From positions 744,001 through 808,000 of the forward strand of contig NZ_QXNY01000002.1 of assembly GCF_003572205.1 (NCBI RefSeq): a stretch of DNA of 64,000 nucleotides. The letters are read 5' to 3'. The DNA comes from Algihabitans albus. GTDB taxonomy: Bacteria > Pseudomonadota > Alphaproteobacteria > Kiloniellales > DSM-21159. Below the pieces are notes generated by a model, which worked only from the letters and a program-made list of their open reading frames with translations, was not told where the DNA came from and did not search any database. Below, piece after piece: positions 36,264-45,476 of the stretch. Made by a program: the position numbers and the translations under genes. Every line of letters begins with the position of its first letter. The first letter of the stretch is position 1.

Positions 36264-39224
36264 ATGCCCGTCGCGACAGACCCCAGGCCCGCAGAGTCCG
36301 CGTCCCAGCCGAAGCGGCCCGCGCGCGGCAGTTCCGCCCTTGGCGGCAGGTTGCGGAACGCGGTCGAGGGCGAAGTACTTTTCGATGCCTTCAGCCGCGG
36401 GCGCTACGCCACCGACGCCTCGATCTATCAGATCGATCCACTGGGCGTCGTGGTGCCGAAGACCGAAGCCGATGTCCGTTCGGTTCTCGAGATCGCGGCG
36501 GAGGAAGGCCTTCCGGTCCTGCCGCGCGGCGGCGGGACCTCGCAGTGCGGTCAGACGGTGGGCGAGTCGCTGGTCCTCGATCTGTCCAAACACCTCACCG
36601 GACTCATCGACCTCGATGTCGGGGCGCGCCGCGCCGTCGTTCAGCCGGGGCTCACCCTGGACCGTCTGAACCGGCAGCTCAAACCCCACGGCCTCTGGTT
36701 CCCGGTGGACGTCTCGACCTCCAGCCGCGCGACGCTCGGCGGCATGACCGGCAACAATTCCTGCGGCGCACGCTCCCTCTACTACGGCCCGATGCGCGAC
36801 AACGTCGCGGCCATCGAGGCCTTGCTGCCCGACGGCACACCCATGCGTTTCGGCAGCGTCGATCCGGCCAAGCTCGTCTCCAACGAACCCGACCGCATCC
36901 GCGACCTCACCGCCAGCCTGCTGAACCTGGGCGCACGTGAGGCGGAGGAGATAAAGGCGCGCTTTCCCGACCTGATGCGGCGGGTCGGCGGCTACAACAT
37001 CGATGCCCTGATGCCCCCCGCTACGGCGGATCGGGAGATCAACCTCGCGCACCTGCTGGTCGGTTCCGAGGGCACCCTGGCCTACTCGAACCGCATCGAG
37101 TTGAAGCTGTCTCCCCTGCCCCGCCACAAGGTGTTGGGCGTGGTCCACTTCCCGACCTTCTATGAGGCGATGGACAACACCCGGCACATCGTCGAACTGG
37201 GGCCGACCGCCGTCGAGCTGGTCGATCGCACGATGATCGAGCTGGGTCTGAAAAATCCGCTGTTCCGCGATACCATGGTGCGGTTCCTGCGCGGCGAGCC
37301 CGATGCCCTGCTGCTGGTCGAGTTCGCCGGCGACGACGCGGAGAAGAATCTGCGCCGACTCAAGAACCTGGTCGACCTGATGGGCGATCTCGGCTTCCCG
37401 GACGCGGTCGTGGAGGCGACCGAGCCGGCTTTCCAGCAGGCGATCTGGGAGGTGCGCAAGCAGGCGCTCAACATCATGATGTCGATGAAGGGCAGCGGGA
37501 AGCCGATCTCTTTCGTCGAAGACTGCGCCGTGCGGCTGGAGGACCTGGCCGAATACACCGACCGCCTCACCCAGGTGTTCGAAAAGCACGGGACGCGGGG
37601 TACCTGGTACGCCCACGCCTCGGTCGGCTGCCTGCACGTCCGCCCGGTCCTCAACATGAAACTCGACGAAGACGTCAAGACCATGCGCGCCATCGCCGAG
37701 GAAGCTTTCGAGATGGTGCGCGACTACAAGGGCTCGCACTCGGGCGAGCATGGCGACGGTCTCGTGCGCAGTGAGTTCCACGAGGCCATGTTCGGCCCAC
37801 GCATGGTGAAGAGCTTCGAGGAGGTGAAGACGCTGGTTGATCCGGACTGGCGGATGAACCCCGGCAAGATCGTCCGCCCCGCCAAGATGGACGACCGCAA
37901 CCTCTTCCGTTTTAAGCCGGGCTACGAAGTCGAACCCATCGAAACCGGTCTCGACTGGTCGGACTGGGGCGGCTTCGGCGGTGCCATCGAGATGTGCAAC
38001 AACAACGGCGCCTGCCGTAAGTTCGACGCGGGCGTGATGTGTCCCAGCTTCCGGGTCACCCGGAATGAACAGGACCTGACGCGTGGACGGGCCAACACAC
38101 TCCGTCTCGCCGTCTCCGGCCAATTGGGACCCGAGGCTCTGGCCAGCGACGAGATGCTGGAGACCCTGAAACTCTGCGTCTCCTGCAAGGGCTGCAAGCG
38201 CGAGTGCCCGACCGGTGTCGATATGGCCAAGATGAAGATCGAGGTGCTGCACCAGCGCGCCAGGACCAGGGGCGTACCCTTGCGCGAGCGACTGGTCGCC
38301 TACCTGCCCCGCTACGCGCCCAGGCTGCGGCACATCGCCGGCCTCGCCAACCTGCGCAATCGGGTCGGCCTGCTGCGCCGTCTCGGCGAAGCCTGGCTCG
38401 GCTTGGCGGCGGAGCGCCCGCTGCCGGAATGGCGCGACGACGCCTACTACCCGAGCGAAACGGCCGTCGGGCCGGAGGACGGCCGTCCCGTCGTGCTCTT
38501 CGCCGATACCTTCAACCGCCACTTCGAGCCGGAGAACGCGCGCGCCGCCGTCAAGGTGCTGACCGCCGCCGGCTATCGGGTGCACCTGCCCCGTGCGGCG
38601 AACCAACCGAATCGCCCGCTCTGCTGCGGGCGCACCTTCCTGTCGGCCGGCCTTGTCGAGCAGGCACGGGCCGAGGCGCGGCGCACCCTGGATGCGCTGC
38701 TGCCGCTGGTGCGCCAGGGCCTGCCGGTGGTTGGGCTCGAGCCCTCCTGCCTGCTCACCCTGCGCGACGAGTTTCTGTCGCTGCTTCCGGGCGAGGAGGC
38801 CGCCGCACTGGCCGACAAGGCGCTGCTGCTGGAGGAGTTTCTCGACAGCGAGGCCGAGGCCGGGCACTTCGCGCCCAAGCTCAAGCCGCTCGGCAAGAGC
38901 GCCCTGCTGCACGGCCACTGTCACCAGAAGGCCTTCGGCGCCGTCAAGCCGGTCGAACGCGTCCTGAGGCTGATTCCGGATCTCGAAGTGACGACCGTGG
39001 AGTCCTCCTGCTGCGGCATGGCCGGCAGCTTCGGCTATCAGGCGGAGACCCTGGACTCCTCCCGCGCGATGGGCGAGCTTGCTCTTCTGCCTGCGATGCG
39101 CGCGGCGCCGGCCGATGCGATTCTGGTGGCCGACGGCACCTCCTGCCGTCATCAGATCGCGGATGGAGCCGGACGGCAGGCCCGGCATGTCGCCCTGATC
39201 CTGGAAGAGGCGCTGGATGCATGA
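36264..39224 (+). CDS. Fused FAD-linked oxidase / Fe-S dehydrogenase (D-2-hydroxyacid type)
   Basis: A 986-aa two-part enzyme. Residues about 30-560 are a GlcD-type FAD oxidase (PLGVVVPKTEADVRSVLEIA, PRGGGTSQCGQTVG, and HSGEHGDGLVRSEF). Then come two Fe-S clusters (CNNNGACRKFDAGVMCPSF; CVSCKGCKRECPTGVDMAK) and a GlcF/CCG-type half with HGHCHQKAFG and ESSCCGMAGSFGY. Such fusions resemble YdiJ and oxidise D-2-hydroxyglutarate, lactate or glycolate, passing electrons to the quinone pool. A glyoxylate-using aminotransferase across the promoter favours glycolate; this is inference. It overlaps the regulator gene by ATGA. Confidence 0.92.
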   Translation: MPVATDPRPAESASQPKRPARGSSALGGRLRNAVEGEVLFDAFSRGRYATDASIYQIDPLGVVVPKTEADVRSVLEIAAEEGLPVLPRGGGTSQCGQTVGESLVLDLSKHLTGLIDLDVGARRAVVQPGLTLDRLNRQLKPHGLWFPVDVSTSSRATLGGMTGNNSCGARSLYYGPMRDNVAAIEALLPDGTPMRFGSVDPAKLVSNEPDRIRDLTASLLNLGAREAEEIKARFPDLMRRVGGYNIDALMPPATADREINLAHLLVGSEGTLAYSNRIELKLSPLPRHKVLGVVHFPTFYEAMDNTRHIVELGPTAVELVDRTMIELGLKNPLFRDTMVRFLRGEPDALLLVEFAGDDAEKNLRRLKNLVDLMGDLGFPDAVVEATEPAFQQAIWEVRKQALNIMMSMKGSGKPISFVEDCAVRLEDLAEYTDRLTQVFEKHGTRGTWYAHASVGCLHVRPVLNMKLDEDVKTMRAIAEEAFEMVRDYKGSHSGEHGDGLVRSEFHEAMFGPRMVKSFEEVKTLVDPDWRMNPGKIVRPAKMDDRNLFRFKPGYEVEPIETGLDWSDWGGFGGAIEMCNNNGACRKFDAGVMCPSFRVTRNEQDLTRGRANTLRLAVSGQLGPEALASDEMLETLKLCVSCKGCKRECPTGVDMAKMKIEVLHQRARTRGVPLRERLVAYLPRYAPRLRHIAGLANLRNRVGLLRRLGEAWLGLAAERPLPEWRDDAYYPSETAVGPEDGRPVVLFADTFNRHFEPENARAAVKVLTAAGYRVHLPRAANQPNRPLCCGRTFLSAGLVEQARAEARRTLDALLPLVRQGLPVVGLEPSCLLTLRDEFLSLLPGEEAAALADKALLLEEFLDSEAEAGHFAPKLKPLGKSALLHGHCHQKAFGAVKPVERVLRLIPDLEVTTVESSCCGMAGSFGYQAETLDSSRAMGELALLPAMRAAPADAILVADGTSCRHQIADGAGRQARHVALILEEALDA

Positions 39225-39970
39225 GTGAGCCGACCGCCGGAGAACAAACGACCGAGCTGCGGGCCGTGACACCGATCGCCCGGCGCTCCCTGCACGACGA
39301 ACTGGTGGCGCGGCTGCGCAACATGATCGTCGAGGGCGAGCTGCGGCCCGGCGCGCGGCTGCCGGAGAAGGAACTCTGCAGCCAGTTCGGCGTCTCCCGG
39401 ACCCCGCTGCGCGAGGCGTTGAAGGTGCTGGCCTCCGACGGTCTGGTGGAAATCTCGCCGCACCGCGGCGCGACGGTGGTGCAGATCTCCCGCGGCGATG
39501 TCGAGGAGATGTTTCCGGTCATGGGCGCGCTGGAGGCGCTCGCCGGCGAGCTAGCCTGCGCCAACATCGACGCCGCCGGCGTCGCCGAAATCACCGCCCT
39601 GCACCACCAGATGGTCGCGCACTATCACCGTAAGGAGCGGGCCGAGTACTTTCGGCTCAATCAGCAGATCCACGAGCGCATCCTTGAGGCGGCGGGCAAC
39701 GCCACCCTCACGGCCCTGCACGGCGGACTCGCCGGCCGGGTGCGGCGCGCGCGCTTCATGGCCAACATGAGTCCGCCACGCTGGCAGCAGGCGGTCGAGG
39801 AGCACGAGCAGATCCTGGCGGCGCTGACCGCCCGCGACGGCGCGGGCCTCGCCGACATCCTGCGCCGGCACCTGGCCCACAAGGCCGAGGTGGTGATCGC
39901 CAACATGACCGCCGCCGAGACGGAAACCGAGACGGAAACCCACACGCCTGCGGAGAGCGTGGCAGGCTGA
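39221..39970 (+). CDS. GntR-family regulator, FCD subfamily
   Basis: A 249-aa regulator: wHTH RSLHDELVARLRNMIVEGELRPGARLPEKEL with SRTPLREALKVLASDGLVE, then an all-helical FCD domain whose metal/ligand histidines are visible in LNQQIHERILEAAGN and EEHEQILAAL. A run of alternating ETET near the C-terminus is a low-complexity tail. The ATG lies inside the dehydrogenase stop (ATGA), so it is made with the enzyme. It probably senses a hydroxyacid and acts at the paired 16-mers between 36091 and 36219. Confidence 0.9.
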   Translation: MSEPTAGEQTTELRAVTPIARRSLHDELVARLRNMIVEGELRPGARLPEKELCSQFGVSRTPLREALKVLASDGLVEISPHRGATVVQISRGDVEEMFPVMGALEALAGELACANIDAAGVAEITALHHQMVAHYHRKERAEYFRLNQQIHERILEAAGNATLTALHGGLAGRVRRARFMANMSPPRWQQAVEEHEQILAALTARDGAGLADILRRHLAHKAEVVIANMTAAETETETETHTPAESVAG

Positions 39971-39997
39971 GGCTGCCCTGACGCGCGTCTTTCCGCG

Positions 39998-40903
39998 CTA
40001 CGGCTCCTGTCCGATCCGGGCGACCTCGCCGACAGCGAAGCGCTTCGCCGGCGCCGTCTCCGTCGCCCGCGACCAGATCAGGGAGACGGTCCAGGGCTCC
40101 ATCGCGATCGGCAAAGGGTGAAGGCTGCAGCCGGCCCGCTCCGCCAGAGCTTCCGCGACGCTGCGCGGGATCGCGGCGATGTAGTCGGTTCGACCGACAA
40201 TGTCGGGGATGACGATGAACTGCCCGACGGTCAGGGCGACGCGTCGTCTCAATCCCAGTTTCTGCAGCGCCGCGTCGACGACACCGCGTTCGTCGGCGCG
40301 CAGAGTCATCAGGATCTGGGGCAGCTCCGCGAACTGCCGCGGCGACAGATCCGCGACCGGCGCCGGGTGGTCCTTGCGGGCGATGCAGACGAAGTCGTCC
40401 TGCCGCAGGGTCTGCTGAAGGAAGCGCGGGGGAAGGTCGGGAAACCGGCCGATGGCCATGTCGACGCCTCCCGCGTCCAGCTCCGCGAAGATCCGGTCCT
40501 TGTCCAGCGGTCTCAGATGGAGATTGAAGTTCGGCGCCGCCGCGCCGAGTCGCTGGGCGAGCCGCGGGCTCAAGGTCAGATTGATGTCGTCGCTCGTGGC
40601 GATCACGATCTCGGCCGCCGCGCTTGTCGGGTCGAAGGGCGCGGGCGGCTCGACCGCCTCCCGGATCAGGGCCAGGGCCGCCGCGATCTTCGGCGCGAGG
40701 CGTTGGGCCTGCTCCGTCGGCGCCATGCCCTGGGGCGTCCGGATGAAGAGCGCGTCGCCGAAGAGTTGGCGCAGGCGGGCAAGCGCGTTGCTCATGGAGG
40801 GCTGCGCGAGACCGATCCGGGTCCCGGCCCGGGTGACGCTGCCTTCCCGGTAGAGCGCATCGAAGGCCTTGAGCAGATTGAGGTCGACCGTTGCCAAATT
40901 CAT
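39998..40903 (-). CDS. LysR-family transcriptional regulator
   Basis: A 301-aa LysR protein of the NodD/PcaQ-like 'DLNLL' type: VDLNLLKAFDALYREGSVTRAG, then LAQPSMSNALARLRQLFGDALFIRTPQGM. The effector domain begins near residue 95. It is divergent from the SDR gene with an 87-base gap that includes an AT-rich stretch, so the SDR and the NADP-binding gene after it are the likely targets. Ligand unknown. Confidence 0.9.
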   Translation of the reverse strand: MNLATVDLNLLKAFDALYREGSVTRAGTRIGLAQPSMSNALARLRQLFGDALFIRTPQGMAPTEQAQRLAPKIAAALALIREAVEPPAPFDPTSAAAEIVIATSDDINLTLSPRLAQRLGAAAPNFNLHLRPLDKDRIFAELDAGGVDMAIGRFPDLPPRFLQQTLRQDDFVCIARKDHPAPVADLSPRQFAELPQILMTLRADERGVVDAALQKLGLRRRVALTVGQFIVIPDIVGRTDYIAAIPRSVAEALAERAGCSLHPLPIAMEPWTVSLIWSRATETAPAKRFAVGEVARIGQEP

Positions 40904-40990
40904 GCGGTCAATGACGCATATAACGACAATCTATTTCAACAATTCATGCGGGCCACCCAGATACCGGACAGGCCGTTCGGGAGGGTGAGG

Positions 40991-41704
40991 ATGGATCGCA
41001 AACGCAGAGTTCTGGTTGCCGGCGGCAGCTCGGGGATCGGTCTGGCCACGGCCCGCGCCTTCGCCGAGGCCGGCGACGATGTCACCATCGCGGGCCGCTC
41101 GCCGGACAAGCTGGCGGCGGCGCAGAAGAGCTTGCCGATTGGCGTTACGGCCGAACGGGTCGATGCCCTGTCGGACGCCTCGGTCGCCGAGCTCTTCGGG
41201 CGTCTCGGTCCGCTCCACGATCTGGTCCTGACCGTCGGTGCCGGCGCGGCGATGGGGCCATTCGAGACCGTCGGGGTCTCGGCCATCGCGCAGACCCTGG
41301 AGACGAAGCTGATGGCGCAGGCGCGCCTCGCCCACGCTGCGCTGGAACATTTGAGTGACGACGGCACCATCACCTTCCTCGGCGGTGTCGCGGGGCGCCG
41401 GCCGCTCCCCGGAATGATCGCGGTCGGCGTCGCCAATCTGGGCCTGCAAGCCCTGGCGTCGGCCTTGGCAAAGGAGCTGGCGCCTCTCCGGGTCAACCTG
41501 ATCGCCCCCGGCCTGGTCGACACGCCAGCCTATGCCGGTATGCCGGCGGAGGCGCGCGCCGCCATGCTGCGGGCTACCGCCGACACCTTGCCGGTCGGAC
41601 GGGTCGGGCAAGCGGAGGACATCGCCGCCGCCATCGTCGCGGTCGTGCGGAACGGCTATATCACCGGCGCCGAAATCGAGGTCGACGGCGGCGCGCATCT
41701 TTGA
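40991..41704 (+). CDS. SDR-fold protein lacking the Tyr-Lys catalytic pair
   Basis: A 237-aa short-chain dehydrogenase fold. RRVLVAGGSSGIGLATARAFA is the NADP-binding loop, and the C-terminal LRVNLIAPGLVDTP and VDGGAHL are typical. Where classical members have YxxxK, this one reads A-V-G-V-A-N ahead of LGLQALASALAKELAP, and the catalytic Ser is also missing. Similar Tyr-less SDR proteins exist, with poorly known roles. GAGGGTGAGG gives a good ribosome site for the ATG at 40991; an in-frame ATG 45 bases earlier is less likely. Confidence 0.82.
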   Translation: MDRKRRVLVAGGSSGIGLATARAFAEAGDDVTIAGRSPDKLAAAQKSLPIGVTAERVDALSDASVAELFGRLGPLHDLVLTVGAGAAMGPFETVGVSAIAQTLETKLMAQARLAHAALEHLSDDGTITFLGGVAGRRPLPGMIAVGVANLGLQALASALAKELAPLRVNLIAPGLVDTPAYAGMPAEARAAMLRATADTLPVGRVGQAEDIAAAIVAVVRNGYITGAEIEVDGGAHL

Positions 41705-41731
41705 CGCGAAACCAGCATCGGGAGCGGACTT

Positions 41732-42355
41732 ATGAAGATCGGCATCCTCGGAAGCGGAAACATCGGCGGGTCGCTCGGGCGGCTCTGGGCGAAAGCGGGG
41801 CACGAGATCTGCTTCGCCTCGCGCAGCCCGGACAGCCTGGCGCCCTTGGTCGCGCAAGCCGGCGCGGGAGCCCGGGCCGGATCGCTGGAGGAGGCGATGG
41901 CCTTCGCCGACGTGATCCTCGAAGCGCTGCCCTTCAGCACGACGATGAACCTGCCCGCCGAGGCGCTGGCGGACAAGATGGTGATCAGCGCCGCCAACTA
42001 CTATCCCCCACGAGACGGGCAGGTCGATCTCGGCGGGCTGTCGCAGACGGAAGCATTGGCCCGCCACCTGCCCCGGACGACGCTGGTCAAGGCCTTCAAC
42101 ATGATGTTCGCGACCGAGATGGAGGCTCTGGCGAACGGCCAGGGCACGCCCGGACGCGCCATCTTCCTCGCGGGCGACGATGCGGACGCCAAGTCGATCG
42201 CCGCGCGACTGATCGAGGCCGCCCACTTCGTTCCCATCGACGCCGGCCCGCTGCGCAACGGCCGCTATTTCGAGAACGGGGCGCCGCTCTACGCGAAACT
42301 CTGGGACGCCGAGACCGCCAAGGCGGAATTGGCGGCGCTGAAGGCCAAGGCGTAA
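41732..42355 (+). CDS. NADP oxidoreductase, F420-dependent-like
   Basis: A 207-aa single Rossmann protein: MKIGILGSGNIGGSLGRLWAKAGHEICFASRSP contains the GxGxxG loop and an arginine-serine pair typical of NADP(H) preference. It resembles F420:NADP oxidoreductase homologues found in bacteria without F420, where the function is unknown. NYYPPRDG and VKAFNMMFATEME are family landmarks. It follows the SDR gene by 27 bases, so both should share the LysR-linked promoter. Confidence 0.82.
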   Translation: MKIGILGSGNIGGSLGRLWAKAGHEICFASRSPDSLAPLVAQAGAGARAGSLEEAMAFADVILEALPFSTTMNLPAEALADKMVISAANYYPPRDGQVDLGGLSQTEALARHLPRTTLVKAFNMMFATEMEALANGQGTPGRAIFLAGDDADAKSIAARLIEAAHFVPIDAGPLRNGRYFENGAPLYAKLWDAETAKAELAALKAKA

Positions 42356-42476
42356 GCCAGAGCAAACGACCGGAAGCGCCGCCGCACTGTAAACGTCACA
42401 GATCCTGGCTATGCAATCGGCGGCCCGCTTGTGGCAAGCTGGCGCTTCAGGTCGATTCCCTTTCTGACGAGGCCCC

Positions 42477-44042
42477 ATGACGGAAGCCTGTGCAGGCGCG
42501 GCCGCGCAGCCGCCGCCGACCAAGGCCGCGCACTGCGCCGAGCGGGCGCGGCCCTACGTGCTGGCGGCGACCATCCTGGCCTCGGCGATGGCCTTCATCG
42601 ACGGCTCCGTCGTGATCGTGGCCCTGCCGATCATGCAGCAGGAGTTCGGCGCCGGCATGGCCCAGCTCCAGTGGATCCTGACCGGCTACACCCTGATGAT
42701 GGGGTCGCTGGTACTGACCGGCGGCGCGCTGGGCGACCGTTTCGGCCGGCGGCGCATGTTCGACCTGGGGGTCGTGATCTTCGCGGTCACCTCGGTCGCT
42801 TGCGCCCTCGCCCCCAATACCGAGACCCTGATCGCGGCGCGGGCGGCGCAAGGCGTCGGCAGCGCGCTGCTGACCCCCGGCAGCCTGGCGATCATCAGCG
42901 CCAGCTTCCCCCGCGAGCTGCGCGGCCGGGCCTTCGGCACCTGGGCCGGCGCGGCAGCCATCACCACGGCGGCCGGGCCGCTGATCGGCGGCTGGATGAT
43001 CGACAACTTCTCCTGGCGGGCGATCTTCTACATCAACGTTCCGCTCTCCCTGGCCGTCTTGGCGATCAGCTGGCGCCACATCCCGGAGAGCCGCGATCTG
43101 CAGGCGGCGGCGCGCCTGGACGGCTGGGGCGCCGCGCTGGCTGTGCTCGGTCTCGGCCTCATGACCTACGGCCTGATCGCCGTCGGCGAACAGGGCTTCG
43201 CGGCCCTCCAGTCGGGCGGCCTGCTGCTGGCCGGGCTCGCGGTACTGGCGGTCTTCCTGGCGGTCGAGGCGAAGCGGAGCAACGCCATGATGCCGCTGCA
43301 TCTCTTCCGCTCCGCCGACTTCAGCGGCGCCAACGGCCTGACGCTCTTTCTCTACTTCGCCCTGGGCGGCGCGCTCTTCCTGCTGCCCTTCAACCTGATC
43401 CAGGTGCAGGGCTACAGCGCGACGGAGGCCGGCGCCGCCTTCCTGCCCTTCGCCCTGCTGATCGGGCTGCTGTCGCGCGCCAGCGGCACTCTGGTGGAAC
43501 GCTTCGGGACCCGGCGCCTCCTGACCCTGGGGCCGCTGATCGCGGGCGCCGGCTACGCTCTGCTGGCCCTGCCGGGACAGGACGGCAGCTACTGGACGAC
43601 CTTCTTCCCGGCCATGGTGCTGATGGGGCTCGGCATGGCCGCCTGCGTCTCGCCTCTGACCACGACGGTGATGAACGCGGTGGAGGACCGCCACGCCGGC
43701 CTCGCCTCGGGGATCAACAACGCCGCCGCGCGCGTCGCCAGCCTGCTGGCCGTCGCCATCGTCGGGGCGGTCGCGGTGATCCTGTTCGAGCCGGCGCTGC
43801 AGGCCGACCTCTCCGCCCTCGCCCTGCCGCCCGACATCGAGGCCGGACTGCTGGGCAGAGCCGGCGAACTGGCCGGACTGTCGCCTCCCGCAGGTCTCTC
43901 GTCCGCAGAGGGTGCAGCGGTCGAAGCGGCGGTCCACGGCGCTTTCCTCCAGGCCTTCCGCGTCTCCATGCTGGCCATCGCGGGCATGGCGCTGCTCGCC
44001 GCCCTGGTCGCGCATCTCACCATTTCCCCCAGAGCAGGATAG
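42477..44042 (+). CDS. MFS transporter, DHA2 (14-helix) drug efflux family
   Basis: A 521-aa membrane protein with about 14 hydrophobic helices. LASAMAFIDGSVVIVALPIMQQEFG is the DHA2 motif D1, GGALGDRFGRRRMFDLGVV the MFS loop between helices 2 and 3, and LLTPGSLAIISASFP with GPLIGGWMIDNFSWRAIFYINVP the antiporter motif C region. Proton-driven export of drugs or lipophilic compounds is the usual activity. No TetR/MarR regulator is adjacent; the hydrolase after it starts within 50 bases. Confidence 0.9.
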   Translation: MTEACAGAAAQPPPTKAAHCAERARPYVLAATILASAMAFIDGSVVIVALPIMQQEFGAGMAQLQWILTGYTLMMGSLVLTGGALGDRFGRRRMFDLGVVIFAVTSVACALAPNTETLIAARAAQGVGSALLTPGSLAIISASFPRELRGRAFGTWAGAAAITTAAGPLIGGWMIDNFSWRAIFYINVPLSLAVLAISWRHIPESRDLQAAARLDGWGAALAVLGLGLMTYGLIAVGEQGFAALQSGGLLLAGLAVLAVFLAVEAKRSNAMMPLHLFRSADFSGANGLTLFLYFALGGALFLLPFNLIQVQGYSATEAGAAFLPFALLIGLLSRASGTLVERFGTRRLLTLGPLIAGAGYALLALPGQDGSYWTTFFPAMVLMGLGMAACVSPLTTTVMNAVEDRHAGLASGINNAAARVASLLAVAIVGAVAVILFEPALQADLSALALPPDIEAGLLGRAGELAGLSPPAGLSSAEGAAVEAAVHGAFLQAFRVSMLAIAGMALLAALVAHLTISPRAG

Positions 44043-44090
44043 CCTGAAGCGATTCCATACGATCACAACATGCTCTACACCGGAGACCTG

Positions 44091-44801
44091 ATGGACCGTC
44101 CCCTTGATCGCCCTGCCACCCCGACCGCCGATCTGACGACCCGCTTCGAGGCCGTGGTCTTCGACCTGGACGGCACGCTGGTGGACTCGGCCGCCGAACT
44201 GGCCGGCGCCCTCGACCGCCTGCTCGCCGAGTACGGCCTGCCGCCCGCCGGGGTCGAGGCCACCAAGCGAATGGTCGGCGACGGCGCGCGGCTCTTGCTG
44301 ACGCGGGGACTGCGGCAGGCAGGGCAGACGCTGCCGCCGGAGGACTTCGAGGTCGCTTTCGCCCGCTTCCTCGAGATCTACGAGACCGAGCTGTCCGACT
44401 CCTCCGCGCTCTATCCCGGCGCCCGCGCCTTCCTCGACCAGCTCGCCGAGCAGGGCCTCAAGCTCGGCCTCTGCACCAACAAGCCGTCGGTTCCGACCCG
44501 GCAACTGCTCGCGCGGCTGGAGCTGACCGACCACTTCCAGGCGGTCGTCGGCGGCGGCGACACGGCGGAGCTGAAGCCGCATCCCCTGCCCCTGCTGACC
44601 GTGGTGGAGCGCCTGGGCGTCCCCCCCGACCGGACCCTCTACGTCGGCGACTCCCGCACGGATCTTGAGACGGCGCGGGCGGCCGGCCTGCCCATCGCGC
44701 TGCTGCCCTCGGGCTACGGCATGGAGCCGGTAACCCTGGCCGAAAGCGATCTTTCCGCCGAGACCCTTGCGGAGCTGGCGAAGCTCTTCTCATCTGTCTG
44801 A
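44091..44801 (+). CDS. gph: HAD hydrolase, phosphoglycolate phosphatase-like
   Basis: A 236-aa HAD-superfamily enzyme. VVFDLDGTLVDSAAEL holds the nucleophile Asp, GLCTNKPS motif II, ELKPHPLPLL motif III lysine, and YVGDSRTDLETARAAG motif IV. The cap insertion and length fit Gph, which dephosphorylates 2-phosphoglycolate to glycolate. GGAGACCTG six bases before the ATG at 44091 favours this start over an ATG 21 bases earlier. Glycolate produced here could feed the dehydrogenase/aminotransferase pair upstream. Confidence 0.85.
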   Translation: MDRPLDRPATPTADLTTRFEAVVFDLDGTLVDSAAELAGALDRLLAEYGLPPAGVEATKRMVGDGARLLLTRGLRQAGQTLPPEDFEVAFARFLEIYETELSDSSALYPGARAFLDQLAEQGLKLGLCTNKPSVPTRQLLARLELTDHFQAVVGGGDTAELKPHPLPLLTVVERLGVPPDRTLYVGDSRTDLETARAAGLPIALLPSGYGMEPVTLAESDLSAETLAELAKLFSSV

Positions 44802-44873
44802 CACCGCGGCCGATTGCGGCCTCGGGGTCGGCGCTTTACGCTGGACCGGAGTCCGCCTGTCCGGAAGGTCGCC

Positions 44874-45407
44874 GTGCCGCCCCTTGCGCGTTTTACCGTC
44901 CTCTTGCTGACCGCCACGCTCGCGGCGGCGCCGGCCGCCGCCGTCGGCGAGCCTCCGAGCCGCTGGCTGATCGGCTACCACAAGGCGCTCTTCTGGATGT
45001 CTGAAGTCGAGGTCCGCTTCTTCTACGACATCGCCGAGGCATTCACCCCGCAGACCGCCGCCGACGGGCGGGACCTCAAGCTGATTGCCGCCTCCACCGC
45101 CCCCTTCGCCGGCCGCGAGTGGGAGGTCGACTTCCTGCTGCGGCGCGGGCGGCTCGCCGCCATCGGCCTGGAGCACGAGGAACGGGCGATGGCGCCGGAG
45201 GCCTGCGCCGCCCGTCTCGACGACTGGCTGCGCGCGCTCGACCGCCTCCACGGCGCGGTGAGCGAGCGCCCGGTCGCCGGCCGGGACGCCAGCCAGGCGG
45301 CGCTGGTCTTCAACTGGGGCGCCCGCTGGGAACTGGCGACGGCCTACGACGCCGGCCTCTGCCGCAGCCGCATGGATCTCAAGCGCGCCCCCCCGAGCCG
45401 GGGCTGA
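44874..45407 (+). CDS. Exported protein of unknown function
   Basis: A 177-aa protein starting at a GTG behind GGAAGG; the N-terminus (FTVLLLTATLAAAPAAAVG) is a signal peptide with probable cleavage after AAA. The mature part is about 150 residues, with GYHKALFWMSEVEVRFFYD, RDLKLIAASTAPFAG and a C-terminal FNWGARWELATAYDAGLC, and has two cysteines. I recognise no family. An upstream in-frame ATG at 44814 would bury the signal peptide behind arginines and is less likely. Confidence 0.6.
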   Translation: MPPLARFTVLLLTATLAAAPAAAVGEPPSRWLIGYHKALFWMSEVEVRFFYDIAEAFTPQTAADGRDLKLIAASTAPFAGREWEVDFLLRRGRLAAIGLEHEERAMAPEACAARLDDWLRALDRLHGAVSERPVAGRDASQAALVFNWGARWELATAYDAGLCRSRMDLKRAPPSRG

Positions 45408-45476
45408 GCGGCGGCGCTCGTCGAACGCGGCCATATCCGGAACAGGTGAAACAGAACTGCAGCCAGCCGGGCGACG

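Noticed and set aside
36123-39272. 1049-codon minus-strand frame
   Set aside because: Fully antisense to the FAD/Fe-S dehydrogenase, with no recognisable domain; third-position GC bias explains it.
42447-44582. 711-codon minus-strand frame
   Set aside because: Antisense to the DHA2 transporter and HAD phosphatase; glutamine/glycine-rich without motifs.
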